DNA of 64,000 nucleotides from Sphaerosporella brunnea (GCA_008704415.1 VXIS01000152.1:42374-106373), one strand, 5' to 3'; shown: positions 1-11,332, counted from the first letter of the stretch. Translations and numbers: made by a program. Notes: generated by a model from the letters alone, not told the origin.

Positions 1-3000
1 GAAATACAAAACGGTGAATTAGGAGTGGATACGCTATAACCTCACGTTCATTGGTGTATCAAGCCACGCTGCCGCTAAATATTCAGTTAAGGGACTGATT
101 CTCCGCACCAATCGTCTGCGGACGAAACAATATTCTTTTTGCCGTTGGTCGAAAGAACCTTCTACAGCAAAAAGATATATATCCCAATAGCCTTCCTGGG
201 TCGGCTACGAATCGGGTGGCTGGTTGTTTAGTCACGTTTCAGTTTTCTGGGGCATGTGAGCACGAAATTGCGTGGACTCGAGCTCAACCGCATGGCGGGA
301 TGAGGTCGGCTCGTTTCCAAGGGTCGACCCGAGTTCGCTTGCTCCCGCTAATGGAATCATATGCAGGGGATATGTTTCCACTTGTGAAGCCTGCATGCTG
401 CAAATCAGAATTGCTTTCAGTGTGTGTTGGGGGCCACGAATGGAGGCAAATGGAGGGGGGTTGCTCATACTGTAGTCATTCACGCATATGGAGGCCCTCA
501 ACAGACGCACAATCCAAGATTGGCGTTCAGGTGCGATGACAATTCATTAGGAGGTCCTGCCTGAAGATATTGTAGCAGTCACCTTTATAGCCTGCTCACC
601 GTTATGCCTGCCTCAGATACCCGAGATCATACAGTCACAAAGCCTCCGCATTGGGCTGTATGGTCGGATATCGATACTCTGCCAGGTGATCAAACTCGAT
701 CATCTCGCACAATATACCCGAGCCTAGAAAGTTAGTAGGCTGAGTGATGGACTCTACAGTTAGGGACTGCAGGTGAGGGGAAATCAGACGACATGCGAGA
801 TATCCTCATGGCTTCAGCTTAACTATAAGGCAGAAGGCAGACAAAAGTCTGGTGAAGTTCTTTTGCATTGGGTGTTAGAAACGTTGAATCTTCTTGGGAG
901 GCGATACAACTCAATGGGCGATTGGTTCTCACTGGCCGAGACTACACTCTCAGATGCCTTCGCATGGTCCGAGGAAGATTGCTGTTGGCATCCCTTAAGC
1001 AGAACCAGGGATGATTCAGCTTCAAAGATCACCGAGCTTGCAAGGCGAGCCAATATACAAGCCGTAAAGGCTTCATTCAGGAAGATCGAAGCGGTGACCG
1101 CCCGCAAAGCCTAACATGACTGTGCAGCTTCTAAAACCACAGAACTCCATCAGAAAAACCACTGGCTTTGGGTGTACACCACGTGTCATTTTGGCAAACC
1201 GCCAGACTCTCAGACTGAGAGGCAGAATTTGTCCAAAGCAAGCTGTGCGAGCCACACACGTGCACGAGCAGGCTGAAGGCACTTCGCTGGTTATCAGGCT
1301 TTGCAGGCGATTTTTCTTTTATATATATCTAGGCTGATCACGGCTTACAAACGAGCCGGAACCCTCCCATGCAGTGGCGAAGAAGATTTCTGCCGTGGTT
1401 GTTGTCCGTCAGCCTGCGCACCGCCACACCATAAGTGTGATAGTTGCCGCGCAATCACGCGCAACTGTCGATATCGTAGGCGCTTCCTTGACAGCGATGG
1501 GCTTGCCATTCAAACTGCCGGTCAGAGGAGTTCTAAGGAAGGCTATCTCTAAATTGGTTCTCCATGGAGGCTCGAATCGACGGTATGTAGTCGTACGGAT
1601 TTGGTCGGTGAATTGAAACTAGCGCCGTACGCGCGAGATGTGGCTAGCCCCTCATTATGTAATGCAGAATTCATTACGCGATATCTGTCAAGGACCGAAA
1701 TTCACAACACCCGTTAAAGTAGGCATACCGGTAACAAGTACTTATGTGAGTATGGTTATGTATTCACTTAACGAGAATCATAAAAAACCCCCCCCCCCCC
1801 CCCCAAAAAAAAAAATGCTCGCTTTTAGACCTAGTATAGTAAACACCATGATCAGGCTGACAACACCACTTGCACATCCTCGAAATTCGGGCTGAAACCC
1901 CCCAAAGGACACATGAGGACAGCCCGTGTATACTATAATCCCGAAATCAGCACAGGTATCCGAGCTGCGAACCGGTGTTCGTGGGTGTTTGTAAACAAAA
2001 CAAAAAGGGAAAACATACAATCAGTGGCATGTTCATTAGCTACTCACGGGTGCACTGGTCGCAGGGCTGATGATCGCCTGTGACTGTGTCAATGAAATGA
2101 TATCCTGGCATTGATGACGGCTTGTTCAATCCATACATTCGGGGCAAGAGGGCTGGCGTTTGAAGAACCAAGGTCCAGCGGCATGATCAATCATTCCGCG
2201 AGGATTGCAACAGTACCATCGCTTGTATGAGCAATCCAGAAATGGGGGTAGGCTCGAGTTGACCGTGGGGTGCAGCATGCAGTTGGTTGGGAGCGACTAC
2301 AGAGAGAATGTGAGCATCCGTGAAAGACTAGCAGGAAACATTACTGGACTTGCCTCTCCTTCGTCACCGAGGACGACCATTATTGGCTACGATCCTTTGC
2401 CTGTTTAAGTCTAGAAGGGTAGCTCGGAAGACTGGCTGTTGAGGGAGGAGGCTTTTGAAGCGGGATCAATTGATCAAGAAGAGGAAGATTGGGAGTATTG
2501 TCTGGGACTTCTCGAGCGAAGGGCTAGACGTCTATTTATGTATGACTGTCTAGAGAGCTCGCGCAGGCAACCGCCTCAAAGCACAGCAATGCTTTTTTAG
2601 AAAACTGCAATTTCCGCATGACTGCACAGTGCTGCCCATCAGTGCCCGTACAAAAAAAATTTAAAAATTAAAAAAATACGTGACCATTGGCTCCCTAGAT
2701 CGATGATCAAAACTCCGCGTGCATCTAAAAGCCAGTTTCCCTCCGAGTAGCCTAAGAGACTCCCTTAACGTCACCAACACCGCATGCCAGTGGATCTTTT
2801 GAGTTCTCGGAGCACACACATACAGAGGTGGTCGTTCGAACGTTCCCTGGCACTGACTTAGATAGTAAATAGCCAGACGTGCCGGCCCCTATCAGGATTT
2901 CGTCATCGAGCGAGGGAGTTTGTAGAACGCTATCGTTCTTGTTCGCCTTGCAAAAACACTTAGATATGATATGAGAGAAAAAGCACAAAACGTCAAGGTA

Positions 3001-3776
3001 GGTACGTTGGTGTCAACCGTTTAGCGTGCAGCAAGCTTGAATTAAGCGCAGAAGCACTTGGTTTACCCGCTAATTCTGCATGCACCCTCGCTAAGCCGGA
3101 TAACCAACAGGTAAGCATGCACTGACCTGGGAAGGCATATTCCCAGATTTGGGCGCGGAAGAGTTATCCAACTACATATGAAGCACGGGTGCACATTCTG
3201 GCTGGAGCACACAAAGACATTATCGACTGTGCAGGTAAACGTAGCATAGTCCCTATGGACTCGATCCTTCTGTCCCAGACCCAAGGGCACAGTGCATCCT
3301 GCAATCGGCCCTAGGGCCTTCTAGTGGATCTATCGAGAGATATCGATTAGGGGACGTCCCTTTGGGAAATTGTAAATTTCACTGATTGGCTCAAATAGAG
3401 CTACATAAGTACCTACTTAAGTACCAAGTCAATACTTAGGTAAGTATATCTCAGTATGTTTACATAAGTCTGTACTTTTGTAGATATAGTAGTTTATTCC
3501 CCAAATTTTCTCGGGAACCTTCACGTTACTTCGCAATGAGACTTACGGGGGAATTTCAAATCTAGCTAGAGTGGGAGATTTGCTGTGTATGGCTCATTGC
3601 GATGTGGGCTCACTTTTCGGTTGTTCCCCTCGAAACAGTTGTAAGAAGATATTTCTGGATTTGGGGTTCACAAACTTTGAATTCCTAAAAGAAGAGAAAA
3701 AAAAAGAAACCTCCAGATAATCACTGACTCCTCCAGGCTCCGAAGCCCCCCAAAACCCCCAACCCAGACGACAACT
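1..3776. other. Gene-poor stretch, no gene supported
   Basis: I see no open frame here with a recognisable domain or with introns that extend it. It holds a 17-base C tract followed by an A tract (1788-1815), an A/T-rich patch near 2650-2675, and a cluster of short palindromes rich in AAGTAC and CTTAAG between about 3400 and 3480. Composition is close to that of the rest of the window, so this is not an AT-rich RIP-type island. It could be old, decayed transposon DNA whose families I cannot name. Confidence 0.5.
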
Positions 3777-4109
3777 CTACTCTGTGAGACAAGCCGAGCA
3801 TTTGATGTGCCCACACTCCACACAAGCGGGACACACGTCGATCAGCCAAGGTCCGGCGTAATGGTCGCTTTTGCCATAGGGGTTGTGGCAATACCACAGG
3901 GTGCCTTTTCGACTTGACGTCGTGTTCATTGAGATTTCCGCAACGATTCTTTCGGTTGGAGTGGTCAGGTGCAGTGGGCGGAGATCCTCGGAGGCTGAAT
4001 GAGAGTCCTCATTCTAAAGGCGTGGGAGATTGGTCAGTAGGAATCTTCCAGTTTGGTTTCGGTGGCATCTTATTACCAAATAAAACCTTCTCTCGGTCTG
4101 GTACTGCAT
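3777..4109 (-). CDS. Small zinc-ribbon-like fungal protein (copy 1)
   Basis: This two-exon gene encodes 89 residues. Exon 1 is 4077-4109 (11 codons from ATG), the intron 4014-4076 is 63 bp with GTAATA donor, a TACTGACC branch point and TTTAG acceptor, and exon 2 is 3777-4013. The conserved core is at the C-terminus: WYC, then HYAGPWL, then a CPACVECGHIKCSAC cysteine array (CxxC-GH-x-K-CxxC). Small Pezizomycotina proteins with a WYC...CxxCxH..CxxC core are common and uncharacterised; a zinc ribbon is likely. A TATA box and a CAA-rich leader precede the ATG. The gene sits alone in transposon-rich DNA and is a clear paralogue of the gene at 20125-20558, sharing the HYAGPWL block and the spacing of the last four cysteines. 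The function is unknown. The start is set by the phase-0 intron. Confidence 0.72.
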
Positions 4110-4227
4110 GGCGTTTTCGTTGTTTGGAGGTCGGATGGAGGATGTTTAGGATAGGCTAGATGTGTTGTGTTGGTTTGTTTGCTTGTTGACTTGGTGAATA
4201 CTCTTGGACGAACCGGACCTCAGCCGT

Positions 4228-4237
4228 TATATATAAC
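4228..4237 (-). promoter_or_regulatory. TATA box of the 4109 gene
   Basis: A palindromic TTATATATAA lies about 120 bp upstream of the ATG at 4109. Between the two is a leader rich in CAA and ACA on the minus strand, typical of highly transcribed fungal genes. It is the clearest TATA element I saw in the window. Confidence 0.5.
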
Positions 4238-6137
4238 CTCCTTGAACGCACAAGTCGAAGAAGAATGAGTGCATCTATCAGCGCACCGTGGGCAGCTGGC
4301 CTTGGTAATCCACCATGTCGAGCGATGCATCGAACCAGGCAGCATCAATTTTCCTATGAGCACACCGTAGGGCTGAGATCGAGTGTAGAACTATGTCTGC
4401 ACCCCGTCTGGTCCGGGCTATGGGCAGGCTCCGAGGGATTGGAGTTAGCAACACAAAACGCTTCTTGGGGTAAGCTTGGGATAGAAGTCCGTCCTACAAC
4501 TTCTTCTCGAATCACTGCCGAGGGTCATGCCGCTCCCACTGCCGGGAAATTGCTCAGGGGATTGCACCGGCTGGTTCCAGAAGACTGCCAATCCAGTGTT
4601 CATGATGCAATCTTGCACCGTCTCCGCATAGGCGCTGAGGCAACAGGTTCGCGATCACACATGATGGGTAAACCAATAATGGCTCGAGCCTCTGGAGAAG
4701 CACACTTTGTCATACTCTTTTTGGATATAGCATTATTCGACGCATGGTTCGTATGGGGCTAAGCTGCACACACAAGGCTAAGCCTGTCGCTAGTGCAACG
4801 TCAAAAGTGCTGTGCTTTTGGCCGCCAGGGAAGAATTACCGGATTCGGAGAGATCTACTACTTGTCGAGAGTTGAATCCAATATTGCAAGCGACTAGACG
4901 ACTGGATATGACCGGATCAAACAGTTTATTTGCATAACCGTGCGCTCAACCACCGGTAACATAACCGAGATGCCCGGCCACGCTGCAGCCCTACGACAGC
5001 CACAACGAATACAGAGACCAAGAACCGCCAATCCAAGCAAATGGAGCGCAATATTATGGTTGTGGCATTTCTGAGAAAGAAGTCGGTAAGCAAAGTGCGC
5101 AGGAACACAGCCACACACTGGTCGTCTCCCATCTCGAATCTGGAATAATGAGAGGAAAGCGCAGTGGTAGGTGCACATGTAGGATTACCGTTAAATTGTT
5201 GAAGCACATCAACGGTGACGCTGTAGTACTATGGAATGTCAACTTCGCGGAACTTCGTTCTCTGCAAGCGGATGTGCTTTTCGGCTGGTAGATACCTTTT
5301 TATGTCATCTGTTTCTTGTGGGTAAGTCAAGTGGCACACTCTGATCATTTCCAGTGCTTCTAGCAGCGCCTGACTTCAAAGTGCGAACCGAGTTTCCTAT
5401 CTGAGCCGTTGGATTCCCAGAACGTTAACCCAGGCCCAAAAGCACACCAGACAACGTTAAACCCTAACCACAGCCCAACCTCAGTGTGCCAGCTCCGCAT
5501 CTTTCATTCAGAGCCACAATTATCACCACGGCGGCAACCACAAGCGGAACGATGCCAATCGAACCCTCATTATCGGTCGACTGATGATAGTTTTCGATTT
5601 ACGGAACCCCGAGGCCGGCCTCATATGCATGGTCATGCCTAAGCTTCTAATACCGAAATACTGCGCACACCTCGCCGGTGCCGATCCCAACCAGTGCAAC
5701 CGTACAGCAAGCCGATATACTACTGCTATATACATACCTAGTTAGTTAACATTACCGCAAGGGTCAGTAAAAACTCAGCACTGGTTGAGTTTCCAACTAT
5801 GTGAGGCAGTTAGCAGGCTCCAAACGACGACGACGCTTGGGCGTAGCAGCTGCGGTCTAGACCGGCAGCTAACTGCCTTCAGTATCATGATCTTTACGGC
5901 ATGCGCCGTTTCCTCATTTCTGCCTCTGTGCCAGGGACTTGTTATTTTTTCAGCCTTATGTTTGTAGTATGGTGCTGGCAGCTATAGACCTAGTTGTCGC
6001 ACGGATATTTTCGTCGGAAAGTAAGCAGCGGACACGGTGTAGATGGTGGTCAAAGGGTACGAAGTGGTGGGGACCAAAGTTCAGAGCGAACGCTGGGGCC
6101 AGGTGGACTATGACTCCAATAATCAATTTATTGCCCA
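4238..6137. other. Gene-poor stretch, nothing recognised
   Basis: Several frames stay open for 60-165 codons (for example plus strand 4265-4762), but none shows a domain, biased composition or splice-supported extension. They overlap one another on both strands. I see no tRNA and no long inverted repeat in this stretch. Confidence 0.4.
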
Positions 6138-6337
6138 TCTGCGCCTGGCTCTCGCTGTGAGACCCGCCGGTGACTGGTATAGACCCGCGCTCTGCACTCC
6201 TTGTCTCCAAAGGTGGCGCCTTCCCTATATGCCTGGATAATGCGCTGAGTTCGTCGCCAGTATAGTGCAGGCGGCCTCAAACCGACCCATCGGCAGGCTC
6301 CGCTTGGTGGAGACAGCGACAACTGTTTATAAACTGA

Positions 6338-6655
6338 TTACCGCGTGAGAACTCTGGGGAAACCTCCCCATACCTCTTCAAGACCGGGCGCCGCGCGGAC
6401 GACAGATGCTGGCTCTGCGCCTCCAAGCCAAGCCAGACCAGAGACCATCTCTTCAAGACGTGCCGAAGATGGCGAAAAGAGCAAGCCACCCTGTGGAAGG
6501 CAGTGGCGGAAGCCACACATAAGGGGGAAGGGGGCCGAAAGAGGCGGAAGACGAATACGTCAGTGAAAGACCTGCTGGCGGACGGCCGCTGCACCGAGGC
6601 TATAATGGCCTTCCTGGGCAGCACGAACGTAGGAATGTGGCCAAGTAAGGCCTGA
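6338..6655 (+). mobile_element. Tad1-type LINE remnant, 3' end of ORF2
   Basis: The frame is open from 6338 to the TGA at 6653-6655 and has no ATG near its beginning. It reads as the C-terminus of a fungal Tad-like non-LTR retrotransposon: ADDRCWLC, then TRDHLFKTC, forming a CxxC-x9-H-x4-C zinc knuckle, then a charged stretch (RRWRKEQATLWKAV), then the family end signature (DLLADGRC...FLGSTNVG). In intact elements this follows the reverse transcriptase and RNase H domains. None of the catalytic RT segment is found upstream, so this is a 5'-truncated copy, the usual product of aborted target-primed reverse transcription. I see no poly-A tail after it. Confidence 0.7.
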
Positions 6656-7126
6656 AACTATCTCCTTTGTCTCTTATCACGAATCTCCTTAGTGCGCCTT
6701 ACTATGGTTTTTTTTTTCCTTGCTTTGTTTTCCTCCGGAGGAGCGGGCCCCAGAGTAGGCCACGTGCCTAGGGGTGGCGATGATCCTGTACCTATGCCAT
6801 GGCCGCAAGCGGCCGAATGCAATATGATTAAAACAAACAAAATCTGGGGAAACCTCCCTCCCGTCCCCTAAATAAGATGCGCTCTGTAAGACTGAGGACC
6901 GGGCTTCCACCAGTCACGCAATCTCGTGATGTTATAAAAGACTTGCGACGATGGATTTGGAAAGCTTGGACCATGCAAAATCGCGACGGCGTCGCTATGG
7001 CCAGCTGTCAACCGCTATGGCCAGCTGCACCGCTTAGTCTTTTCGTCGTGGTGATTTCACCATTTTTTCCGCTGTTGGCTGCCCCCAAACTCTTGAAACT
7101 ACACATAGCCGCAGCCAGCAACAGCA

Positions 7127-7525
7127 ATGACGAGACCGAGCAAAAGGACCATCATTTCACGACAAGCTACAGCTATTCACAAGCGCAGGCGTCTGGCTGA
7201 GGCTGAGGCTGAGGCTGAATCACAGCAAATTGCCGGGCCTGTGTTTCCGGATGAGGTGGAGAACGAAGGAGAGGCAAAAGAGGATGACGAGGCAGAAGAG
7301 GACGACGGTGACCAGGAGGCCATGCATAAATCCCTACAGACCTACATCAACACGTTTCAAGTCCACAATGGTGCAGACTCCGACTCGGAGCCGGAAGCAG
7401 CATCATTGCCAAAACAACCTCCACAAACTGGACAGCAAACATGGCCTCGGGTGTCAAGACCGAAAAGAATTGAGATTCTCAAAGCGGGTATGCAACCAAG
7501 ATATTATGATTGTTTACATAGATGA
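7127..7525 (+). pseudogene. Transposon-derived ORF, N-terminal part only
   Basis: An ATG-initiated frame of 132 codons begins with a basic block (RPSKRTIISRQA), followed by an AEAEAE run from a 6-bp tandem repeat, a long acidic stretch and a short final part. The opening block resembles the start of the transposase relic on the other strand at 8347 (RPNKRKVQSRQA), so both probably derive from one family of DDE elements. No catalytic region follows. This is most likely a truncated, inactive copy. An unrelated nuclear basic/acidic protein is a weaker alternative. Confidence 0.4.
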
Positions 7526-8046
7526 TCGCTGACGCTGTTTCAGCCCTTGAAAACATGAAGAAGCTGCTTTTATCCGCACAGAAGTGCCCCGCCGGCCAAG
7601 ATTATACCCGCCATCTCCAGGTAAAGGCCTTTATCTGTGTGCAGCTGGCACATACTGGGCTCGGCGGCCGCTGCGCAAAAAGGTATAAGGAACGGGTTTA
7701 TAAGAGTCACCGGCGCGTCTCACAGCGACAGCCAGAGGCAGACTCGGTGGGGGGCAGCAGGAACGGGGGGCGGCCGCGGCCGCGGGGGAGGCATGACGAC
7801 AGGTTTACATAAAATTTGATTCCCTTTTTCTGTCCAGGGTCCCCACCACTTCGCGCGCTTGGACCACTTTCTGCGCCCTCCGCATGCTATTAAAGTCACG
7901 GAAACTCTCAGCGACGGGTCGGTTCAAAGCTGCCTGCACCATACTTGAAAATGAGTGATGACTTCACAGACTCCAGAGCTTCAGGTACCGCCTCCATAAG
8001 ACCTGATGGCTGTTAGCTACTGTTGCACCCCCTTACTGAGGAAGGG

Positions 8047-8347
8047 TTAAATACCGGGCAGAGTGTAGTTGCCGTGCTTCCGGACATAGTGCTTGCATGC
8101 GCCCCAGTAATATTCGATCCAGTTAAGTTCGCAGTGGAACTTAGGATAGAACATTACTAGGTGTCCCGCATCCTCGAGAATCTCCTCAATCCGACTGCGC
8201 TGACCTTTAAAGTCAGGCTGCGCCGAGAGATTCACCGCCGCCGCCGAGAGACTCGGCATCGCCGAGAAAACTGCGTTTCCGAGTCCGAGATGCGCTGATG
8301 GCGCCCGCTTGTCGTGATTGTACCTTTCTTTTGTTCGGCCTGCCCAT
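8047..8347 (-). pseudogene. Internally deleted DDE transposase relic (IS630/Tc1-mariner-like)
   Basis: Reading the minus strand from the ATG at 8345-8347, a basic N-terminus (MGRPNKRKVQSRQAG) runs to about 8213. In another frame (from about 8259) it is followed by a segment ending LEDAGHLVMFYPKFHCELNW, then IEYYWGACKHYVR. The PKFHCELNxIExxWG block is the part around the last catalytic acidic residue of a transposase family widespread in fungi. The helix-turn-helix and the first two catalytic acids are missing, and the two parts are joined by a frameshift. The copy is therefore an internally deleted, non-functional derivative. Confidence 0.6.
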
Positions 8348-8749
8348 TGTGTTCAAGTTGCTGCTGGTGGAGGGTCGTTGTACCAGTGGTATACGAAGTT
8401 GGGAGCAGCCGGCATTATGGATCAAAGCCATGACGAAAGAACCTCAGTGCTTGGACCGAGTTCACCCTCAAGATATTGGCAGGTGGTAGCGTTGGCAGCT
8501 GGCCATGGCTGCGGGGCCGTGCCGTTCAGCTGGTCCAAGCTTTTCACAATCCATAATTGCGACCCCATAACCAGAGTACAACAGTGTTAAACCGGTGGGG
8601 CTGCACCACGTAGAATTATAGAGCGCATCTTGTTTGATCGAGAAACGTGGTGTCTACTCAGAGTTCGCACGCGGGGATAACTGCGTTCATTATGGTCGTC
8701 CATCTCCACCCATCTCCACCAACCGGGGAACGAGGTTTATAAATTATAA

Positions 8750-9065
8750 GTGCCTGCATTATACATCACATCGACGGGAAGAAATGCCAGTATGGCCAGT
8801 TTGGTCATGATCGTACTTGGGATGAAAGGAACGGTCGATAAGCTCTCTGCGCAGAACGGAGAGCTTCTGGCTCGGCTCATGAGGGTCGAGGCAAAAGCCA
8901 CAGCGACACCGGTATGGCGACCGTCGCTTCCGCCGCCGCCGCCTACGCCACGATGGGTTGTGAATGCGGCCACCCAAACGCCGCCCCCGGCCCCGCCTAG
9001 AAACAACAAACCAAAACAGGCACCACCAATCCTACAAATGAAACAAGGCGATGGATAACAAAGGA
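8750..9065 (+). mobile_element. LINE ORF1 (gag-like) remnant
   Basis: The frame encodes MIVLGMKGTVDKLSAQNGEL, then an Arg/Glu/Ala helix, then a proline-rich linker, then RNNKPKQAP. A small indel moves the continuation (NPTNETRRWITKE) to another frame. A coiled-coil start with KGTV...LSAQN and a downstream NPTNETR block fits ORF1 of fungal Tad-like LINEs. The last 67 bp (8999-9065) recur almost identically, inverted, at 21905-21973. This copy ends 62 bp short of the DUF7728-like gene. Confidence 0.6.
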
Positions 9066-9127
9066 GATAAAAGTTAATTTAACGAGTGAATACCCTACAC
9101 ACACACCCAGACCAAACCAGCCAACGA

Positions 9128-10319
9128 CTACTGCTTCTCCACAACCTCCAAGTCCGAAACGGGGGCGTCAACGTAGGCGGGAGGACACTCGACGTGTTCC
9201 TCCTCCTGGAGCAGGCCCTTCTCGACCTCGCCGTCAGCCTCGGCAGCAGCAAGCGCCTCGCGCTCCTGGCGCTCGCGGCGGCGATGGCAGAAGAAGCTAC
9301 GGCGGCGGCGGCCAGCCTTGCAGCATGGTCCGCGCTTGAGGCCGCGGAACTTGTACCAGAGCATCAGGAAGCCGTGACCAAGGACCAGACCAATCAGCGA
9401 CACCGTCATACCCGCGGCGATACCGACAAAGATGGGCAGGAGAACCTGGGCAGCGATGCGGTGGAAGACGCCGTGGTGGGGACGGTGAGGGTGGTGGTGG
9501 TGGTGATGCTTAGGAGGAACCGCATCAAGACCCTCGACCGGGTGGTTGTCGATCTTGCCGCCGTGGTGCTTACCGCCCTTGCGGCCCTTGCAGCCACCCT
9601 TCCTGCCCCACGGCTTGCGCATGTGGCGCAGACGGAACATCATCTTGCTGATCATGCACTTGATGTTGGCGCCGCAGGTCTCGTTTTTGGGGATGGGGCG
9701 GATGGGGCCGAAGCTGAGCTCGCCGGACGGGGACTGCAAGATGATCATCTGCAGACCCTCGAGCTTGACGGGGGTGGCATCGACGGCGAAGATGCTGAGC
9801 TCGAAGGTGTACTCGCGAGCACCGCTCTCGGTGATGACATCGGTAGTGACCAAGCGGGAGTTGTCAAGAGTGACCTGCGGGAACTTCTCACGGTCGACCA
9901 TGTAGACGATTGTCGAGACGTCGTGGGGCATTTGCGTAGCGACCAGGCGCTGGTCTCCCTTGAAAGATACCGGGAAAACCTGGTGGCCATTAAGGCTCAT
10001 GTGCGAGTGGTCGCCCTCTGGAAGGTTGAAATCGAGAATCTAGGGTTAAACAACTGGGTTAGCGAGGCACGCCTTTCGTCACCCCACATTAGCGGCGGGA
10101 GCTTACAATGTCCGTAGCGACCCCTTCCTCCTTGTAGTGGCAGCCATCGCAGGGAATGCGAACGACGCGCGACATGCTCATTTCTGACAGCGCGAGGCCA
10201 GCGCCGATGTCGATAGGAACGATATCCTTGAGGTCGTTATCGCTGACCTGGGGTGGGACCAAGAAGGCCGAGCTCAGCGCCGCCGCCTGGGCGAGGAGCA
10301 GGAGCGGTGAGAAACGCAT
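9128..10319 (-). CDS. DUF7728-like secretory membrane protein
   Basis: Two exons (10107-10319 and 9128-10039; intron 67 bp) give 374 residues. An N-terminal signal peptide (MRFSPLLLLAQAAALSSAFL) is followed by a lumenal domain with a CDGCHY motif and NETCGANIKC, suggesting disulfides. A basic Gly/Lys/His tract includes six consecutive histidines at about 249-254. One hydrophobic membrane segment lies at about 267-300, then a Cys/Arg-rich juxtamembrane part and an acidic tail. The tail carries a PPAY motif (357-360), the kind bound by WW domains of Rsp5-type ubiquitin ligases. This layout matches an uncharacterised Pezizomycotina family (DUF7728). The assignment is from memory of the family, so the name is less certain than the topology. 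A 343-codon frame on the opposite strand is its shadow. Confidence 0.75.
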
Positions 10320-11332
10320 CCTGAGTTGCTGCTAAACTTTTATCGTAAAGAGATTCGGAAAATACGGGGTAAAAGGTTTTGGTGGAGTTAGGATGGCGAA
10401 AAAAGCTGGTTGTTGGTTGAAGGTAAGGAGAGTTGTTGGAGAGGAAGAGAAGAGGGGACGAGGCAGTGTTGAAGCTGACGACGCCAGCATATCGCCAAGC
10501 CGGAGCGGCAGTGAAGTCGCAGCTCTCGGAAATAAACATAGAAGCCGTTCCGGTTTAAAAGAGCGTGGAAATCCTGAAGAAGCGTGATAAGCCTTGAGCA
10601 TGATATCGGTGGGCCATACAGTTCCGCTCGCCAGGGACCGCGCTGGTTGCTTTTTCAAGGCTGTCTCGGGCTTTTGTCTGAACCGCTTCAATGTTCACAG
10701 AAACCTCCAGATCTCCGCCCATTCGACAGGCTACGACTCGAACGCATGTTGAAAAATCAGCTCTAACTGTTCTAGCTCTATCGTTTCATGAGCGCAGTCA
10801 AATTTAAGGGTGGAGCTCGCTGCTCCGCAAGTAAAAACAGCTGCCATCCGTTCAATCATCTACGCTTCATGCAAAGACTATGAGGGAAACAAGTAAAAAA
10901 AAAAGCAACCAATGAAAAACAAGCACGCATAAAAATCACAAACGTTAAGTACACCCCGTGACCACGGCCCACCCACTCACCCTGGCGGGAAAATTGCAAA
11001 AAATCAGACGTCGAACAAAACATAGCCCTCCGGTGCAAAATATCGCAACCAAGAATGAGGACAAAAATCAAGCCCGATCCAAATGCTCCAGCCAAACGAA
11101 ACGTCCACATACGAAGGTATAGAACAGAGTAAGAATGGCCCAGGGAAAAGCGACAAAACAAAAAACAAAAAAGAACTCCGAGCCCCAGATCCGAACGCAG
11201 TTATCCAATCCAAACCCCAAGTCCAGGTCAATCCAAACACACCAACAAAATCAATAGAGATATCATATTCCCAGCGCAAACACAAAAAAAAGATCGCTAA
11301 TACGCCGTGTGCCTTCCCGGCAAAATTAATTC
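10320..11332. other. Intergenic: upstream of the DUF7728-like gene, downstream of the GCR1_C gene
   Basis: No gene is supported. The half next to 10320 is the promoter and leader of the minus-strand gene. The half near 11332 is A-rich on the plus strand, as expected for a 3' untranslated region of the minus-strand gene above it. Confidence 0.5.

Larger units (their letters stand above)
6138..7742. repeat. Inverted pair of a 49-bp dispersed repeat bounding 1.6 kb
   Basis: Bases 6138-6186 match the reverse complement of 7694-7742 at about 42 of 49 positions, around the shared core AGTCACCGGCG and GTCTCACAGCGA. The bounded interval carries a LINE tail (6338-6655) and a basic/acidic open frame (7127-7525). 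It could be two insertions of one repeat in opposite orientation, or the ends of a composite element. I see no target-site duplication. Confidence 0.5.

Noticed and set aside
1..9100. Subtelomeric end or telomere repeats
   Set aside because: I looked for TTAGGG/CCCTAA arrays at the window start and near 5455-5470 and found only a single chance word.
9086..10117. A 343-codon plus-strand frame rich in Ala, Leu and Asp
   Set aside because: It is exactly antisense to the DUF7728-like gene, has no domain and owes its length to the codon bias of the real gene.
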